A program made the translations under genes and the position numbers. A stretch of 64,000 nucleotides of DNA from Xestospongia muta (taxonomy: Eukaryota; Porifera; Demospongiae; Haplosclerida; Petrosiidae): NCBI GenBank assembly GCA_963693285.1, contig OY848926.1, positions 4,324,501 to 4,388,500 of the forward strand, given 5' to 3'. This document shows, in pieces, positions 13,501 through 25,762 of this stretch. The notes beneath the pieces were generated by a model. That model was not told the origin of the DNA and ran no database searches. It saw only the letters and a program-made list of their open reading frames with translations. How positions within the stretch are numbered: the stretch's first letter is position 1; each line of letters opens with the position of its first letter.

Positions 13501-16500
13501 TCATTGGCAGGTTGCTCAATAAGAAAATCAAACTGCTTTTGCTGAGCACCTTATTCAAAAAAGTAAAAAATTAATGAATTCCAGCTATTTTATATTTACT
13601 TTGCTTTATTCCAATGACCCTCCATTCATAAGTGTTTAATGCAAGACTTTCAAACTTTGGCCCCTTCCAGTGACTATAGAAGATGGCATATTTATAACGA
13701 AAGTATTTATTTTGCCACAAAAAATCATCTGGAATAGGCAGACTGCAATACATTACTAAACTGTTTGAATCTGAACTCTGAAAAATGCTGAAATTGAAAA
13801 CGACAATGGTATCCATTAATGTTTGCTACAATAGAAACATATACCTTTCAAATTTTCCAAAGAAAACATTTCCATTGCAAATTTCTTTTGAAAGTATAGA
13901 GAGTGATAAGCTCTGATGAGGCTTTATATTCCAATAACTAAGATTTACTGTAACATAAAAGATTACCCTAGAGCAATCTTTTGTAGAGACATTAGGAGGA
14001 GACCTGGTTAAACAAAATTTATGCTGAGAGTATTAAAAAATGAACTAACCATTTAGTGTGCAGTTTATGAAAAAAATATTTAACAAGCATGTCATCACTG
14101 TTAACATCAGCTTGAAATGACTTCTTACTTGATATGTTACTATGATTGTTTACAAGTTGATCAGCAGGTAGAACTTCAAAATCTTCCAAGCATGAATTTT
14201 CTAATAATGATGCTACCATATTTATGATAGTAAATTGAAATTTAAGTAATATATCATCTTACATTCTGGAATGACTTCCTCTTGTTCATGTTCTAATGTA
14301 ATTATTTCTCCTTCAATTTCTTTTTTCTCTCCAATACTTTTACATGTTACAAGACATTTCCGTAAGCTCTGTATTTCCTTTTCCAATTTATCATGTTCAT
14401 CTTTCAGAAACTTCTATACATAATAATCATTATAACAACAAAATAAAAACAACATTATGAAAAAACTTACGTAATACTTTTTAGAATCCTTCAATTTCAA
14501 TCTATATGCCTCCTGCTGACGTAAAATTTTACTTTGCAATAGAAAATTTTCTTTTTCCAATTCTTGGCGACACTTTTTATTTTCTGCAATTTCATAGTTT
14601 TTCTTTTCCAACTCTGCTGTAATGTCATTTTTTTTCTTGTTATTCTGTTCAATCAGGGATTGTAGCTCTTGATTTCTTTTAGTTAAGTCTTTAATTTTAA
14701 TTTTAGCTTCTTCTATAATTTCTTGAAGAATGTTGCAGCTTTCATCATCTTTAGCCACTTTCAATTGCCTAATAGCCCATATTTTTAACTTCTCTTCTTT
14801 AGCCAATTTGCTAGCAACAGCAGTATGTTCATTTTCACTGCTGTTTATCTCTGCATCAACTCTTTTCATAACAGACCACAATGATTCAATAGCAAGGTGC
14901 AAGTCCAAACTTTCATGATCAACTTTGTCAATTTTCTGAATAACATGGTATTGCTCTTCAGAAAAATGATGTAATATTTCTTCTCTACATCTCTTCTGGG
15001 TTCTTGATCTCTAGAAATATAGAAAACATTGTGAAAAAAAATGTAATAGCATTACATACAGCAAAATGATCACTAGCTAGCTCTCCAGTAGGAAATAATG
15101 AAAGATACTGGCATCCTATAAAAGAAAATGACAAAGCTTGCACATAATTATAACAATAATAAAGTTACCATATTTCAAAGCAATTTTTTTTGCAAGAGGC
15201 TGATATCCATTTTTTTGAAGAGCTTCAATAATCGATGTCCAAGTTTGATCAGGATGCCTTATAAGCCATTCTATAAGCATATCATGAAGATACTGCTGTG
15301 GAGGAATATTTTTATTCTCAATAGATCGTAAAACATGAGGTTTCATTTTTAAATGAATACCTAATCCAAACCAATCTGAGGACACCTCTTCTAATTCACA
15401 TGCTATCTTACTCAGATCTTTCACTAATTAAAATATAACAATTTTAACAGATTCATAATTCTGCACTTACTTGTTAAATGTATTGCCTTAATGCCTTTCT
15501 TTTGGAAGCTTTCCAAAAAATTACAAATCATTCCTTCAGTGAAGATCTGTACACACTCTTCCCAATTAGATTGAAGAACTTCACGAAATAGCAGCTCATG
15601 TTTCTCAATATTTGGAGTGACTAAGTACAGCTCTGTAGATAGGTTTAATGGTTGCCATTCAGTTTGAGTAGATATGACATTACATAAATGATGTTGAAAT
15701 GTTTTATTTGATAAAGACTGCATCAAAACTCCAACTTGACCTGGACTTAAAAAATGAAGTTGAAACACAGGTGTCTTGTCAGATCCACATAATAAAATAG
15801 TCACATCATAGACACCATTTTCCTTAGCCACCTCAAGAAGACATGCTCTTAGAGTACTAACAGGCAATGGTAAGTTTTCTCCATTGTAATCTATAACTAA
15901 ATCTTTATTAATTTCTTTAAGTTCAATTTCTGCGTCAATAGGTGTAATTGCAAGCCAAAATGAACTTTCATAAATTGATGTATGAATATTAAAAGATGTT
16001 TCTAAAAAGAAAGCAAAATTATAATTGTAAAAGTAATCTATAATAAAGATTTTATCAAGATTTATCATCATGTTCATTTGAGCAACAATATAATGTAAAA
16101 CAATTGAAATGGATATATACCCATATACTGTATATATAAATACCAAAATAATGATGCATAATTAACATATCTCCCTACACACACACATTTATAATAAGAT
16201 TCATAGCCTACATATGGAGTGTTCTGTTTATTAGTATTGTGGTAGTGATGCCTATGTAGGGATGGTTCAAATTATCCATTGAAATGTATTAGCAGAAATC
16301 AATGAATAATTCAGATAAAACACGTTAGAATCTCTCAATACATGGCAGCTTTTGTTTTTATAGTAATGCCCAAATAATGAGTGATTTACAATGTTTCTGA
16401 GAATCACAACAAAATACTACTGATTTTGTTTCTCCTTTTGCTTTTGTAGCCAACAATAACTCAGTCACTGATGAAAGGTTTGCCACCATTTTCTCAGACA

Positions 16501-19500
16501 TAACACAAGATGAACTATGTGCTTTTGGTCTCACATTTTGAGTGTTTTAGAATGAACATAGTGATTTCAGCAGTGAGTATTTAATTTGTCTCTCAAATTT
16601 ATGTCATTTTCACATGACATCATCAATGTGTATGTATTTATTTAACGAATATTGAAATATACAGTATAGTGTCTGGCACTAAGTATAGATGTGTTGATGT
16701 TCACCTTAAAAGAACTAATTAATAATTTCTATATTAGTATGTTGTAAAGTTGCAAGCTTATACACATTCATGATTATAAATAAGTAAAAATAAAGTGATT
16801 ACTGCCTGCACGTGTTAGCTATAAAATATTGTATATCTGCTTTTCTTCGTTTTATTATATTATTGTATGCGACTTTCAAAAGTTATCAATAAAAAGCGAC
16901 TAATAAGAATAATTAACTCACATACAGTAACCACCGACACACATAGCAATCAAATTAATATCATTAATTTTACCGTGAGTGTTACAATTGAGTGGAACTG
17001 ATCGAAGCTTTTGAGTCTTTTATGCCTTTGAGCAGATCCATAGCTTCTACCAACTCATCAGTCTTCAAAGTAACAATAATCCAGTCCCTTACAGCAACAG
17101 AAATACTATCAAAGTAATGTTAGCACAATTTTTAAAATTATAATTTGTTCTTGTTACAAAATCACTCTTTTGAGTATACGTATTAAGTTCCGGTTGATGT
17201 TTTGAGAAAAAATTCTATGGTCATTTGGTTTTACTTGAGTTGTTTGTTGTCTTCAAAATATTTGTTGTCCTTGAGCTAAAGAGATTACTTCAAGTACCTT
17301 ATTTTAAGTACCTTACCAAGTACTTCATTTCAGACACATTAAATTACAAGATAAGTGAAAGTACACCTAAAAACCAACGAATACATACTTATACTATGAG
17401 TGCTTTAGTTTGGGCATGACTGAGATTGAAGCTTCTGAGTCTGTTACTTGAGAAATGTCTTTAAGGAGATCCATAGTTTTGCCAAATCTTCAGTATTTAA
17501 AATAAGCAATAATCTAGTCCCTTATAGGAACAGCAGTACTATCAAAATAATCTTAGAACGGTTTTCATAATTATATTCTTGTGCTGAAATGTTTTTTTAT
17601 TATTTGTATATTATGACTTCCTAAACCTTAAACTCCTAAGCAATGAAATGTTTTAGAAAGTACTTCTGAAATAAAATTCATATTACACTTACATGTGAAT
17701 GATGCAATGGATTTCATACATGACGCAACAATGGATAATATACTCTTCAGATTATTAATCACTGTTGGTATTTGGACATTGTACACACATTAAACAAACC
17801 AATGCGAATGGAATATCATACAGTATGTAAGTATAATTCAGTTATAACACTCTTAAGAATACCTAACATACAAAGTGTAACATACAAAGTGTGCTAAGCA
17901 AAAATCATTGCAATTAAGGCTAATCTGAAGGTGGATTGTGGAACCACACAAACAAAAAATGAAAATTCTCATACCTTTTAAAGAATTATTTGGTGGCTTC
18001 TCTTGTACTTGATGGTTTTGTAATCTGGCCATTTCCAACTCTATAAATAATGTATCAATTATTATACTTTATAGGTTATTCACAGGTATAGCATAGATGG
18101 TCTATATGTTATCAATTGTTGCTCAGCTTGGGGTAAAATTCACACTTGATGTTATAACATTCATATACTGTTATACACATATGCATATTCATAAATTATA
18201 TTCATATATCCTATAAGCAACAGTACATAAATATTGTCCCTTATTCAGAATAGATCAAGAAGGCTAGATCTATTTATGTTGTGAAACAACAAGAGCTCCA
18301 TAAAGGCATCCAAACATCATCAACCACAAGTAGAATTAACAAGCATAAGACATCTACTGTAAAATATATTGTATCTGGGTCTTATTGAAATGCCAATAGT
18401 CTCATCACCCACTAATTAGATTCACATTGAAACATTTTGGCTAGCTCAAAGTTTTCAATTATACAAACTTACTTATATCAATAGCAATTTCTTTCAGTGC
18501 GTCATCATCTTCCATGACTAAAATTAAATTGTATATAAATTGGGTACAATCCAGAGACTGAGAAGCTTTTTGCATTAGACCATTTAAGAGTATACTAGCT
18601 GCAGCCTCATCCACATGAAGGTTAGATGCTTCCTTAAAGTTGTCATAATATTCTCGTGAGATAAGTTCTTGATCATAAAAAACTTGAGCTACTTTAGAAG
18701 AGTCAGAAATAGCTTGTAATAAACGTTTCCAATGCTTTTCAATAATGTCTATAGAATAGAGAAAAATAAGTATGATATTGTAAATTATTTGATCAATAGT
18801 GAGCATGCAAACCGTGCGTTTATTTTTCAAAAAGGCAACATTAAGCATCCAGCAGAACCATGTGTATTGAACTGATGCAAATTTCTTAATATTATTTCAA
18901 ACATATAACCACTTCACTGCTGAACGCCTTAACATGTGACCACTATAATCTGATAGTGTATCCTTAGCGTCTACTAGCAGTATTTAATTTCATCACAATA
19001 TTTTTTGTGGATGACCCACGTACAATGTATATAGCTTGTTTGTGTACTAGCTACATTTCCTTTCCCAATCTATCTATTATAGACTCTAATTATACCCAGT
19101 ATAGTTGTTACTCTCAATGTTTCACTCTATTTTGTATCACTTATCACATTCATTGATCACCATATTGTTATCATGGCATTATAAAGTTACTACTACTACT
19201 ACTACTACTAAATTTGGCAATGCAAAAAGACAAAGAGCAGAATGTGAAATTATTAAATGTGTGAATGCTTGCTTATAAAACATCTAGAGCAGTGCAAAAG
19301 TGAATGAGACCATAAAATAATTAAAAATTAGAAGGTACTTTGTATTATGCAGAAATTATTTATCAATACAAATGCTAAAGTTTACTTTTTCTCAATTAGG
19401 ACAGCCAAAAAAGACTAAGAGATCAAACCAGCACTCATCAATATAGTAATCTATCAGGAAATATTTATTGCGCGAAATGGGGACATAAAGCAATGCACTA

Positions 19501-19788
19501 TGATGAGGTCAAATTATAAATGGGAGATCTGAATTATAAATAAGAGATCTAAATTATTTGTTAAAATTGAGTACACAACAGTTCATCGCTTTTTGTCCCA
19601 TTTGTCACCCCATAATTACAATTGCAGCGACGGGCAGCATCGCCAGCGTGCTTGTTTCGTTCCTTTGCTTAAGTAGCTAGCCTCGAGAAACTAGCAACAC
19701 GCATGATTTACTTACTACTGAACTCCACTTCTTGATGTACAGCTTTACAGGTTATTCTCTCAGTAGACATCAACAGCCTCCTCTCCAT
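8246..19788 (-). CDS. Giant CARD / Death / coiled-coil / SNTX-type / FN3 / GTPase protein (21 exons, ~2441 aa)
   Basis: Exons in transcript order: 19788-19716, 18748-18473, 18040-17975, 16001-15471, 15423-15169, 15115-15060, 15010-14471, 14413-14263, 14212-14050, 14003-13845, 13787-13600, 13549-13290, 13241-13027, 12970-12716, 12695-12506, 12451-12399, 12343-12079, 12030-11929, 11879-11802, 11742-10602, 10554-8246. Every junction has GT..AG and a compatible phase; the exons sum to 7326 nt, exactly 2442 codons with a TAA at 8246-8248. Domains by rough residue: CARD 25-116, unknown 139-315, Death 316-400, coiled coil 420-600, long helical region 650-1290, SNTX-type MACPF-like plus helical module 1293-1672, thioredoxin-like segment to about 1790, FN3 about 1794-1890, GTPase from about 1945 (P-loop 1952-1960, DTPG 2030-2033), Cys-rich region, C-terminal coiled coil. 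The start is the first ATG of a short exon 1 joining the CARD in phase. CARD and Death domains recruit partners in apoptosis and inflammation, so an immune or cell-death role is inferred. It could still be two genes, but no internal stop or new start was found. Confidence 0.78.
10602..11742 (-). CDS. Exon 20 of the giant gene: SNTX-type MACPF-like and helical module
   Basis: This 380-residue exon begins DTPSTLPKEV and includes LGRQFQLGMLYDS, a hallmark start of the stonustoxin/neoverrucotoxin (SNTX) family module. Other family-like segments are VIGVLYGAEAFFVFEREVS and, near the end, the WLEKKKREASMLSQYLKQL helical segment. Family knowledge: the N-terminal part has a MACPF/CDC-type fold, and most homologues are non-venom intracellular proteins in fish and invertebrates. 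Here it is embedded inside a long intracellular-type protein with no signal peptide, so a venom role is not suggested. Whether it can form pores cannot be judged. Confidence 0.8.
14263..15010 (-). CDS. Exons 7-8 of the giant gene: coiled coil
   Basis: Exons 15010-14471 and 14413-14263 encode a long run rich in K, E, Q and L with heptad-like spacing (for example KNYEIAENKKCRQELEKENF), typical of a parallel coiled coil. It separates the Death domain from the large helical middle region and could drive oligomerisation. Confidence 0.75.
15169..15423 (-). CDS. Exon 5 of the giant gene: Death domain
   Basis: This is an 85-residue Death-domain exon. It has LSKIACELEEVSSDWFGLGI (helices 1-2, with the typical W), a central hydrophobic/acidic helix, and QTWTSIIEALQKNGYQPLAK (helices 5-6). 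Family knowledge: Death domains mediate homotypic assembly. The same fold type occurs in the caspase-like gene at 38195 and in the small genes at 30249, 33072 and 35851. Confidence 0.8.
16002..17974. other. Intron 3 of the giant gene, with two decayed exon-like copies
   Basis: Between exons 3 and 4 there is a minus-strand exon-like block at 16982-17105 (acceptor tttgatag, then frame ISVAVRDWIIVTLKTDELVE, ending in TAA). A diverged copy at about 17460-17550 is broken by a stop. Its phase does not match exon 3, so it is probably a relic and not an alternative end. Confidence 0.5.
18473..18748 (-). CDS. Exon 2 of the giant gene: CARD-like domain
   Basis: This exon encodes about 92 residues, starting IIEKHWKRLLQAISDSSKVA and followed by a helical pattern containing YYDNFKEASN and a SILLNGLMQKA motif. 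These have the length, spacing and amphipathic helices of a CARD. Exon 1 (19716-19788) supplies MERRLLMSTERITC and joins in phase 1. The CARD assignment is by pattern, not by search. Confidence 0.7.
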
Positions 19789-20560
19789 ACTGCTCAAGTA
19801 ATAGGGCGTGACTATTACTAAGTTAGTATATGCATAGATAGTATAGACTACCGGATGTAGCCTACGTATCTATTGTATATGGGCGTAAATATTACTAGTG
19901 TGTGGGCGGTGGATATTTTCCCTCCCTAGTGGAACAGTCACTCACTTTTGTGCCTAAAACGGGATCTTTTATTTCATAATTTTTTAAAATTCATCACTTA
20001 TTTCCAACTGTTAACTGTGACCAGCTAATGAGACATACACCTGCTGCCAGCTGAAGGCTATTGAAAGGTTATTATTGTAATTGAGGGTTTCATGATAATG
20101 TTAAACCCTAAGGAACGGATGAGTTTCTATTATATTAGATGGAAGTCAACAAATAACAACAAATAGTTAACTAATATCAGATTAATGTTTTAAAAAACCA
20201 TGAACCCAGTAGCCCAGCCAGTAATTCATTCCACTGAATGAAATGAACGTTCTATAAGGGGTATGCATATACATGTGTAACTGCATGATGGTTATCCATT
20301 CCTGGCAATTGGAATCATGACTTCAAATTAATCAGGAGCAGTCCTATTATATATTACAAAAACAGACTACATAAAATCACAGAAGGCATTCCATAACCTT
20401 TAAAGATTATTAATAATGTGGCATGTACACTAGCAGTATGAAAATAAAGAGATAACTTGTAATAACTTGACCTATTAAATTTAGTAATAAAACAAATTTA
20501 AGCCTATTATTAGCAACAATTGTACTTCCACTACTTGAGCACATTCAATACTATAGAGTC
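19789..20560. promoter_or_regulatory. Upstream region of the giant gene
   Basis: No gene is seen. The first 150 bases upstream of the start at 19788 contain GGGCGTGAC and GGGCGTAAAT motifs, and lie next to the predicted first exon. The rest is unassigned AT-rich sequence. Confidence 0.35.
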
Positions 20561-20566
20561 ATTTTC

Positions 20567-20880
20567 TCTAAAATTGCCACCAACTTTTGACCTTCTCCTT
20601 TTTGGATAATGTTTTTAATGTCTTGCTTTGTCTTCATTTTGTCATGAATTCAACCTCTTCTCTAACCTACTGAAAAAAAGGAATGCTTTGTTTCCATCCT
20701 GTATTCTTCTCACTTTTAATTTTCTGACTCAATTAGTCAATCAACGTATTCCACTTCAGTGAGTGGGTTGGGTTTAAAAGCTATTTCATTTAAAAGTTGG
20801 AAACATTGACGAGCTCGTTGTATTTTGTTAAACACTAATTGTGTGAGTTGACCCAATTCTGCTTGCATTTTAAAAACATA
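20567..20880 (-). pseudogene. Broken copy of the giant gene's C-terminal end
   Basis: About 310 bp resemble 8258-8575 (the end of exon 21), including matches around 'ttccacttcagtgagtg' and 'ttgacgagct'. Small insertions and deletions disrupt the frame and no upstream exons follow. It lies next to the duplicated block at 21162-21880, so parts of the 6-8 kb region were copied here. Confidence 0.8.
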
Positions 20881-21161
20881 CTTTCTGTATTACCCTAGTG
20901 CACATGGTTTACACAATAATGTGCTAATTTATAATTTTGTAAGTTAATAGATGATTATGTTCTCCAAAATAATATGCTTTAGCCTTACCTGGTCTTTGTA
21001 AGTCAGCAGTTGAACCTTGGCCATTCGTAGAATAGTTAGAGTATACGGAGGCATACAAAAACATTCCAAAATTTTGTATAGAAATAAAATCCAAAGAAAG
21101 TATGTAGCTCCGTATACTTTCCAACAACTGTTAGGTGAATTTGATTATAAAAAAAATCAGG

Positions 21162-21872
21162 TTGTAATCTCTATAGTAATCTGCCTCATCAAGTTGTCCA
21201 CCTGGAAATGTATGTACATTAGCCTATAATTATAATAGAAACCAAGAAAAAATGTAACCAGTAATTAATATATTAAATAATGGTGCAAGATTGGTCCATC
21301 GAGCATATGAGTCTTTTAAATCGATCAATATCTGTGCCAAGAAAATGTTTTTCATTATAAATTGTACTCAAAAGTCTAATGGTCAAACCTAATTAAAATT
21401 GAATGTGAAATGATCTGTGGGGGATCAATTTTGGCTGCTAAAAATGGTCTTTGTGAAGGTTACAGTGATTATGTAGTCTCTCTGATCATTCTCTCTGATC
21501 TGTGTGGATCTCATCTAGTTTGTTGATATCTTGTAAAAGTAGTTGGAGACAAAGAATGTTCTAACTCTATACTAGTAACAGCTTGAGATAATTCATTAGC
21601 TATTGCTAGCTCCCTAGCTTGGGCTTATTGAAGTTCACTTTGTAATAGTAACAGTCTTCCTTCATTGATTGATTGTTACTGTTATGTCATGTATATGTAA
21701 GTTTTGATCCTCATTCCTATAATCTCAGTCCCATATAGGAACATGGACATGTGTCTAGGTGTAACATATGATCATGCCCTTTTGATATACTGTGTGTTTA
21801 TTGTAACCTACCTATTATTTCTCTGTAATATAGTACAATCCTCTTTAACGGACAGTAAATCAGTTTTGGCTT

Positions 21873-21880
<8 letters not shown>
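21162..21880. repeat. Duplicated block, copy 2 (copy 1 at 6328-7035)
   Basis: Closely similar to the copy at 6.3 kb in the same orientation, ending at a (GA)n run at 21881-21954. It is followed by a short (TA)n run near 21980 and GATA repeats to about 22027. The remaining 22030-22930 shows nothing I can assign. Confidence 0.85.
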
Positions 21881-21958
<78 letters not shown>

Positions 21959-22935
21959 ATTGTTCCTATGATAATAATTATATATATATATATATATATA
22001 GATAGATAGATAAGATAGATAGATAGATACAAACCTTTCAAATTCTTGTAATGACTTATGTTCATTTAATTAACAATAGATACTGTCTGAGGAGTTTTGG
22101 AGCTATAATATTTGTATTTAGTACTAGAAAGGACACTACTTTATCCCTATTATTTACACATACATATACTTAAGAGAATCTTAGGGCAGTTACTTATGGT
22201 GCATAGCTTCTTTGCATATGTGTGCTCATATTCTTGGTTTAATGTTCTTGTTTCATATCTCTTAGTTAATTATTGTTCACACTGTCTAGTAATCCTAAAA
22301 GATACTCTTAACTTTCTTTCTTTTAACTTCAGACAAACTTTGATGCAAATGTTGTCTACAATAGCAATAATAGTAACATAGTCAATGACTTTCCTTATTA
22401 ATTAAATCTTACTTTCTCATTGATTTGTTTAATCCTGATGTTTTGCTAAAGTAGTTAGGACTTTGCAATCACTACTTCACAAGAAATGAAATTGAAAGTT
22501 GTCAAGCAATCATTCTATTACATTTCACTTTCAATGTCTTTTGGTGTGACATGTATGCATCCCTAAGCAAGGACATGTACCCACTATCTTCATAGAATAC
22601 AGATGTAAATGAGTTTGCTGTTAAAATACGTGTGGGTAACACCACATCCTATACTGATATACTCAGAACTAGTAGTCTTGGAATACGGTTTGCAGCATTG
22701 TTCTCCATTTTTATGAAACGGTATCACATATAATTATGATACCATCAATTGCACAAAATACAGAGCTGGTCATACAAGTGTGTTTCTTATTGTGTGATAA
22801 ACAAAAATATTTGTATTATTAGCCTTATAAATAATAAGAAAAATATTGTTCAGTTAGCTTGTAGCAGGTGACATAGTTATTACTATATAGTAATAGAGTT
22901 ACTTTAGTATCTTAATTTGTAATATCCTCTTCTGA

Positions 22936-25762
22936 CTATTGTACATCAATCACCATCTTTAACACCTCTAGTGCCATTTCACCAGCATCTACTGGAGCCT
23001 AACAATAAGAAACATTAGTGTACAATGTATCAGTCAATAAAGTAGTAGTGCCTCAGTAACATCAACCTACCATGTGTCCTGATTTTAGTATCCAATAAAA
23101 GTACAAGTTATTATAATGTTGTATAAAGGCTCCAGTATCCTCAGTTCTTTTTCCTGACGGAGGATACAGAGGTAGACGTGGTGCAGACAGAAATGAACTC
23201 AAATTAGACCACTGGAGTTTCTTAATCCATTCAAGTGTTCCTATATAAAGTGACATTAACTAGGTAAATAGGTGTGTGTCACTTACCCATAGTATCAACA
23301 ATAAGATCTAATTGTCCGCTGTATAATACCACTTTAGTACCAGAACTCAGAAGAGTATCAACTAAACAATAAAATCAATATTAATGTCAATACAAATGAT
23401 AGCATTATTTCTAAAACACAAACAGCAAGAACGTGTGCAAAATAAAGTATAATACAGAGAGAGAAATATGCAGGAATACTAACCGTCATGTATCACATCT
23501 TTCATGAAGTCTTCACGTTGTGCAAACATAACAGCTCCAGATTGACCTATAATGACAGAGGATTTACAATATACAAAACAATTATAAGTAACCTCCCCAA
23601 GTAACATTCTTAGGTATGTTTAATTTCTTCTTTATTGCTCCATTCATTAGTGCATTAAGATCGCCTTGTTGAAATATACCGACATGTCTGAAATACATCT
23701 TGTCCAGTTCATTTTCATTAACTATCTCTTCATTGTTACCATTGTGTCGAAGGATATTATAAAAACTAACATTATCTGTTAGCTAAAGAAAAAAACGAGC
23801 AGTAATTAAAGTTTAAGTAATCAATTTATTGTAACAAACTAAATCCATTCTAAATATAATCAAATATGACTTTATTTGTGAAAAGGGACCACTTCTATCA
23901 AACTATTAAAAACATTTGCATGTATGTAATCAATTTTTAAAAATAAAATGTTTACTAACTTTTGCATTTCAAGTTATCTATTGTTTTAAACTGAGATATA
24001 ATTTAGTAAAAATCCATTGATAAGTGTATGGCCGTGTACACAACAACCGCATTCTTTTGAGATGTTTTAACAGAAGTGATCCCTTCTCACAAATCAGCTC
24101 ACAAATACTTACATTTTCTACTACATCTTCCATCTGTCCCCATATTATAGTAGAGACTGTACCTTGACCTGATACTAATGCAGCTTCAGCTTTGTCTGCT
24201 AATGTATTGAGTTGTTTTAATCCTTCACTGTTAATCAAAGACTATCAAGAGAAGAAGAAATATAAAATAAAAGACACAAACAAGACATGTCAGAGACGGA
24301 GTTATTGTGACAATAGTGTATCTACTTACAGTTGCATAGAGATAAGGACCCCACGTTTTTACTGAATCTGTAGAATAAACAGTACGATATGTTTAGCATA
24401 CATTCTGTATAGTTTGGATTGGAACTAGACATACATTATGTCTATCTGTTTTATGCAGTATTTATATGTAAATCTGTCTAGTTTGTGGAAAGAAGTCCAA
24501 ATTATCAATTTAGCTTTTGTGTCATTCAATAATGAAACTACGACAATACCATCTTGTTTCAATAACTGACCTATTGGTGATATCCAACTATCTCCTAATG
24601 TAACACCTTGAAAGTTAGTGCTGATTTGTCCAGACTTTATGGCCTAAATAACATCACACATATCACTATATCATACTAGAGTATCTAACACTCACAGCAT
24701 TTATAGCAACACCAAATGCAGCTGTCATTTTACCACCATATGACTCACTGAACACGTAAAATGGAAGCCTCTTTAACAATAAAATAACATTTACACACAA
24801 ACTTAATGAAACTGATGTGTTTACTTTAAATATTTGATATTTGTTTAAGAAGGCTATTAATAACGTAACAAGATCATCAGCTATTCCAGTAACGTTGGTA
24901 GTCAAGTCTTTAGTATCATCCACATAACTATATCCAGTACCAACAGGATTATCAACAAATAGTATATTAGCAGCTTGAACCTGTCATACAACAGTACACC
25001 AGTTACATATATATCACATAGTCAATACATTATATTCACACTGTTGGAGTTAAAGGAATTGTACCAGGTCTAATAGTAGCACCACAAATGCATATCTATT
25101 CTAATAATATCCTTATTAAGTAAAAGGGCTGCACCAGTAGTTATCCAATGTTACTATTTATGTCCTTTACACCACAGTATAATTCCTTTAAGAGATGTGA
25201 AGAATCTACTAAGTCAATGTTAAGTATAATTATATGATCAAGACAATATAAACTATAACTTTAGTTGTGAGAATAAAAATATATTATAACTTTGCATTAT
25301 TGTAATTAGAATGGACCATCATCTCTATTTTTAGCTGGTCAAAAAAATTTGAAATGTACTTATCAATTTTATGGCTCAAACTAACCCAAGTTGTATTTCG
25401 AGGAGTAAGATTTACATCTAATGGTCCAATCTCTACAAAGTTACCAAAACCAGTAGATGATGCTCCAGGTCCACCCTATAATAATTAAAAACACAAGATA
25501 TGGTTAATTTGTTTGACTACAAGGAATACAAGCTAACCTGTAACCACATAACAAGAGGTTTAGTATCTCTCAATGGATCAGTACATCCATACAACCACCA
25601 AAACATATGGGCTCCTGGACGTACATCAACATAACCCCAGTCCTCATCAGGAATAGTTGACAAAGGAGTACCTCTTGCTGATATGCAGAGCAAAAGGATA
25701 ATCAGCACCGCCAAAAAAGCCATGACAGAACCATGTGAACGACTGAACGAGGGTGTGGTCAT
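22936..25762 (-). CDS. SCPEP1: Serine carboxypeptidase, retinoid-inducible type (12 exons, ~448 aa)
   Basis: Exons: 25762-25538, 25475-25386, 24980-24825, 24770-24696, 24643-24571, 24367-24330, 24241-24113, 23782-23593, 23546-23484, 23361-23287, 23240-23071, 22998-22936; total 1347 nt, all phases matching. It encodes a secreted or lysosomal S10 peptidase that removes C-terminal residues. A signal peptide is visible (MAFLAVLIILLLCISARG after a short N-terminal extension). It continues DEDWGYVDVRPGAHMFWWLY, the oxyanion-side motif GGPGASSTGFGNF, the nucleophile serine in SESYGGK, the catalytic Asp in YSGQLDLIVD and the His in SGHM-APVDAGEM. The length is close to the human protein (about 450). 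The start at 25762 is the first ATG; an in-frame ATG 13 codons later could also serve. It shares a 65-bp divergent promoter with Chibby. Confidence 0.95.
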
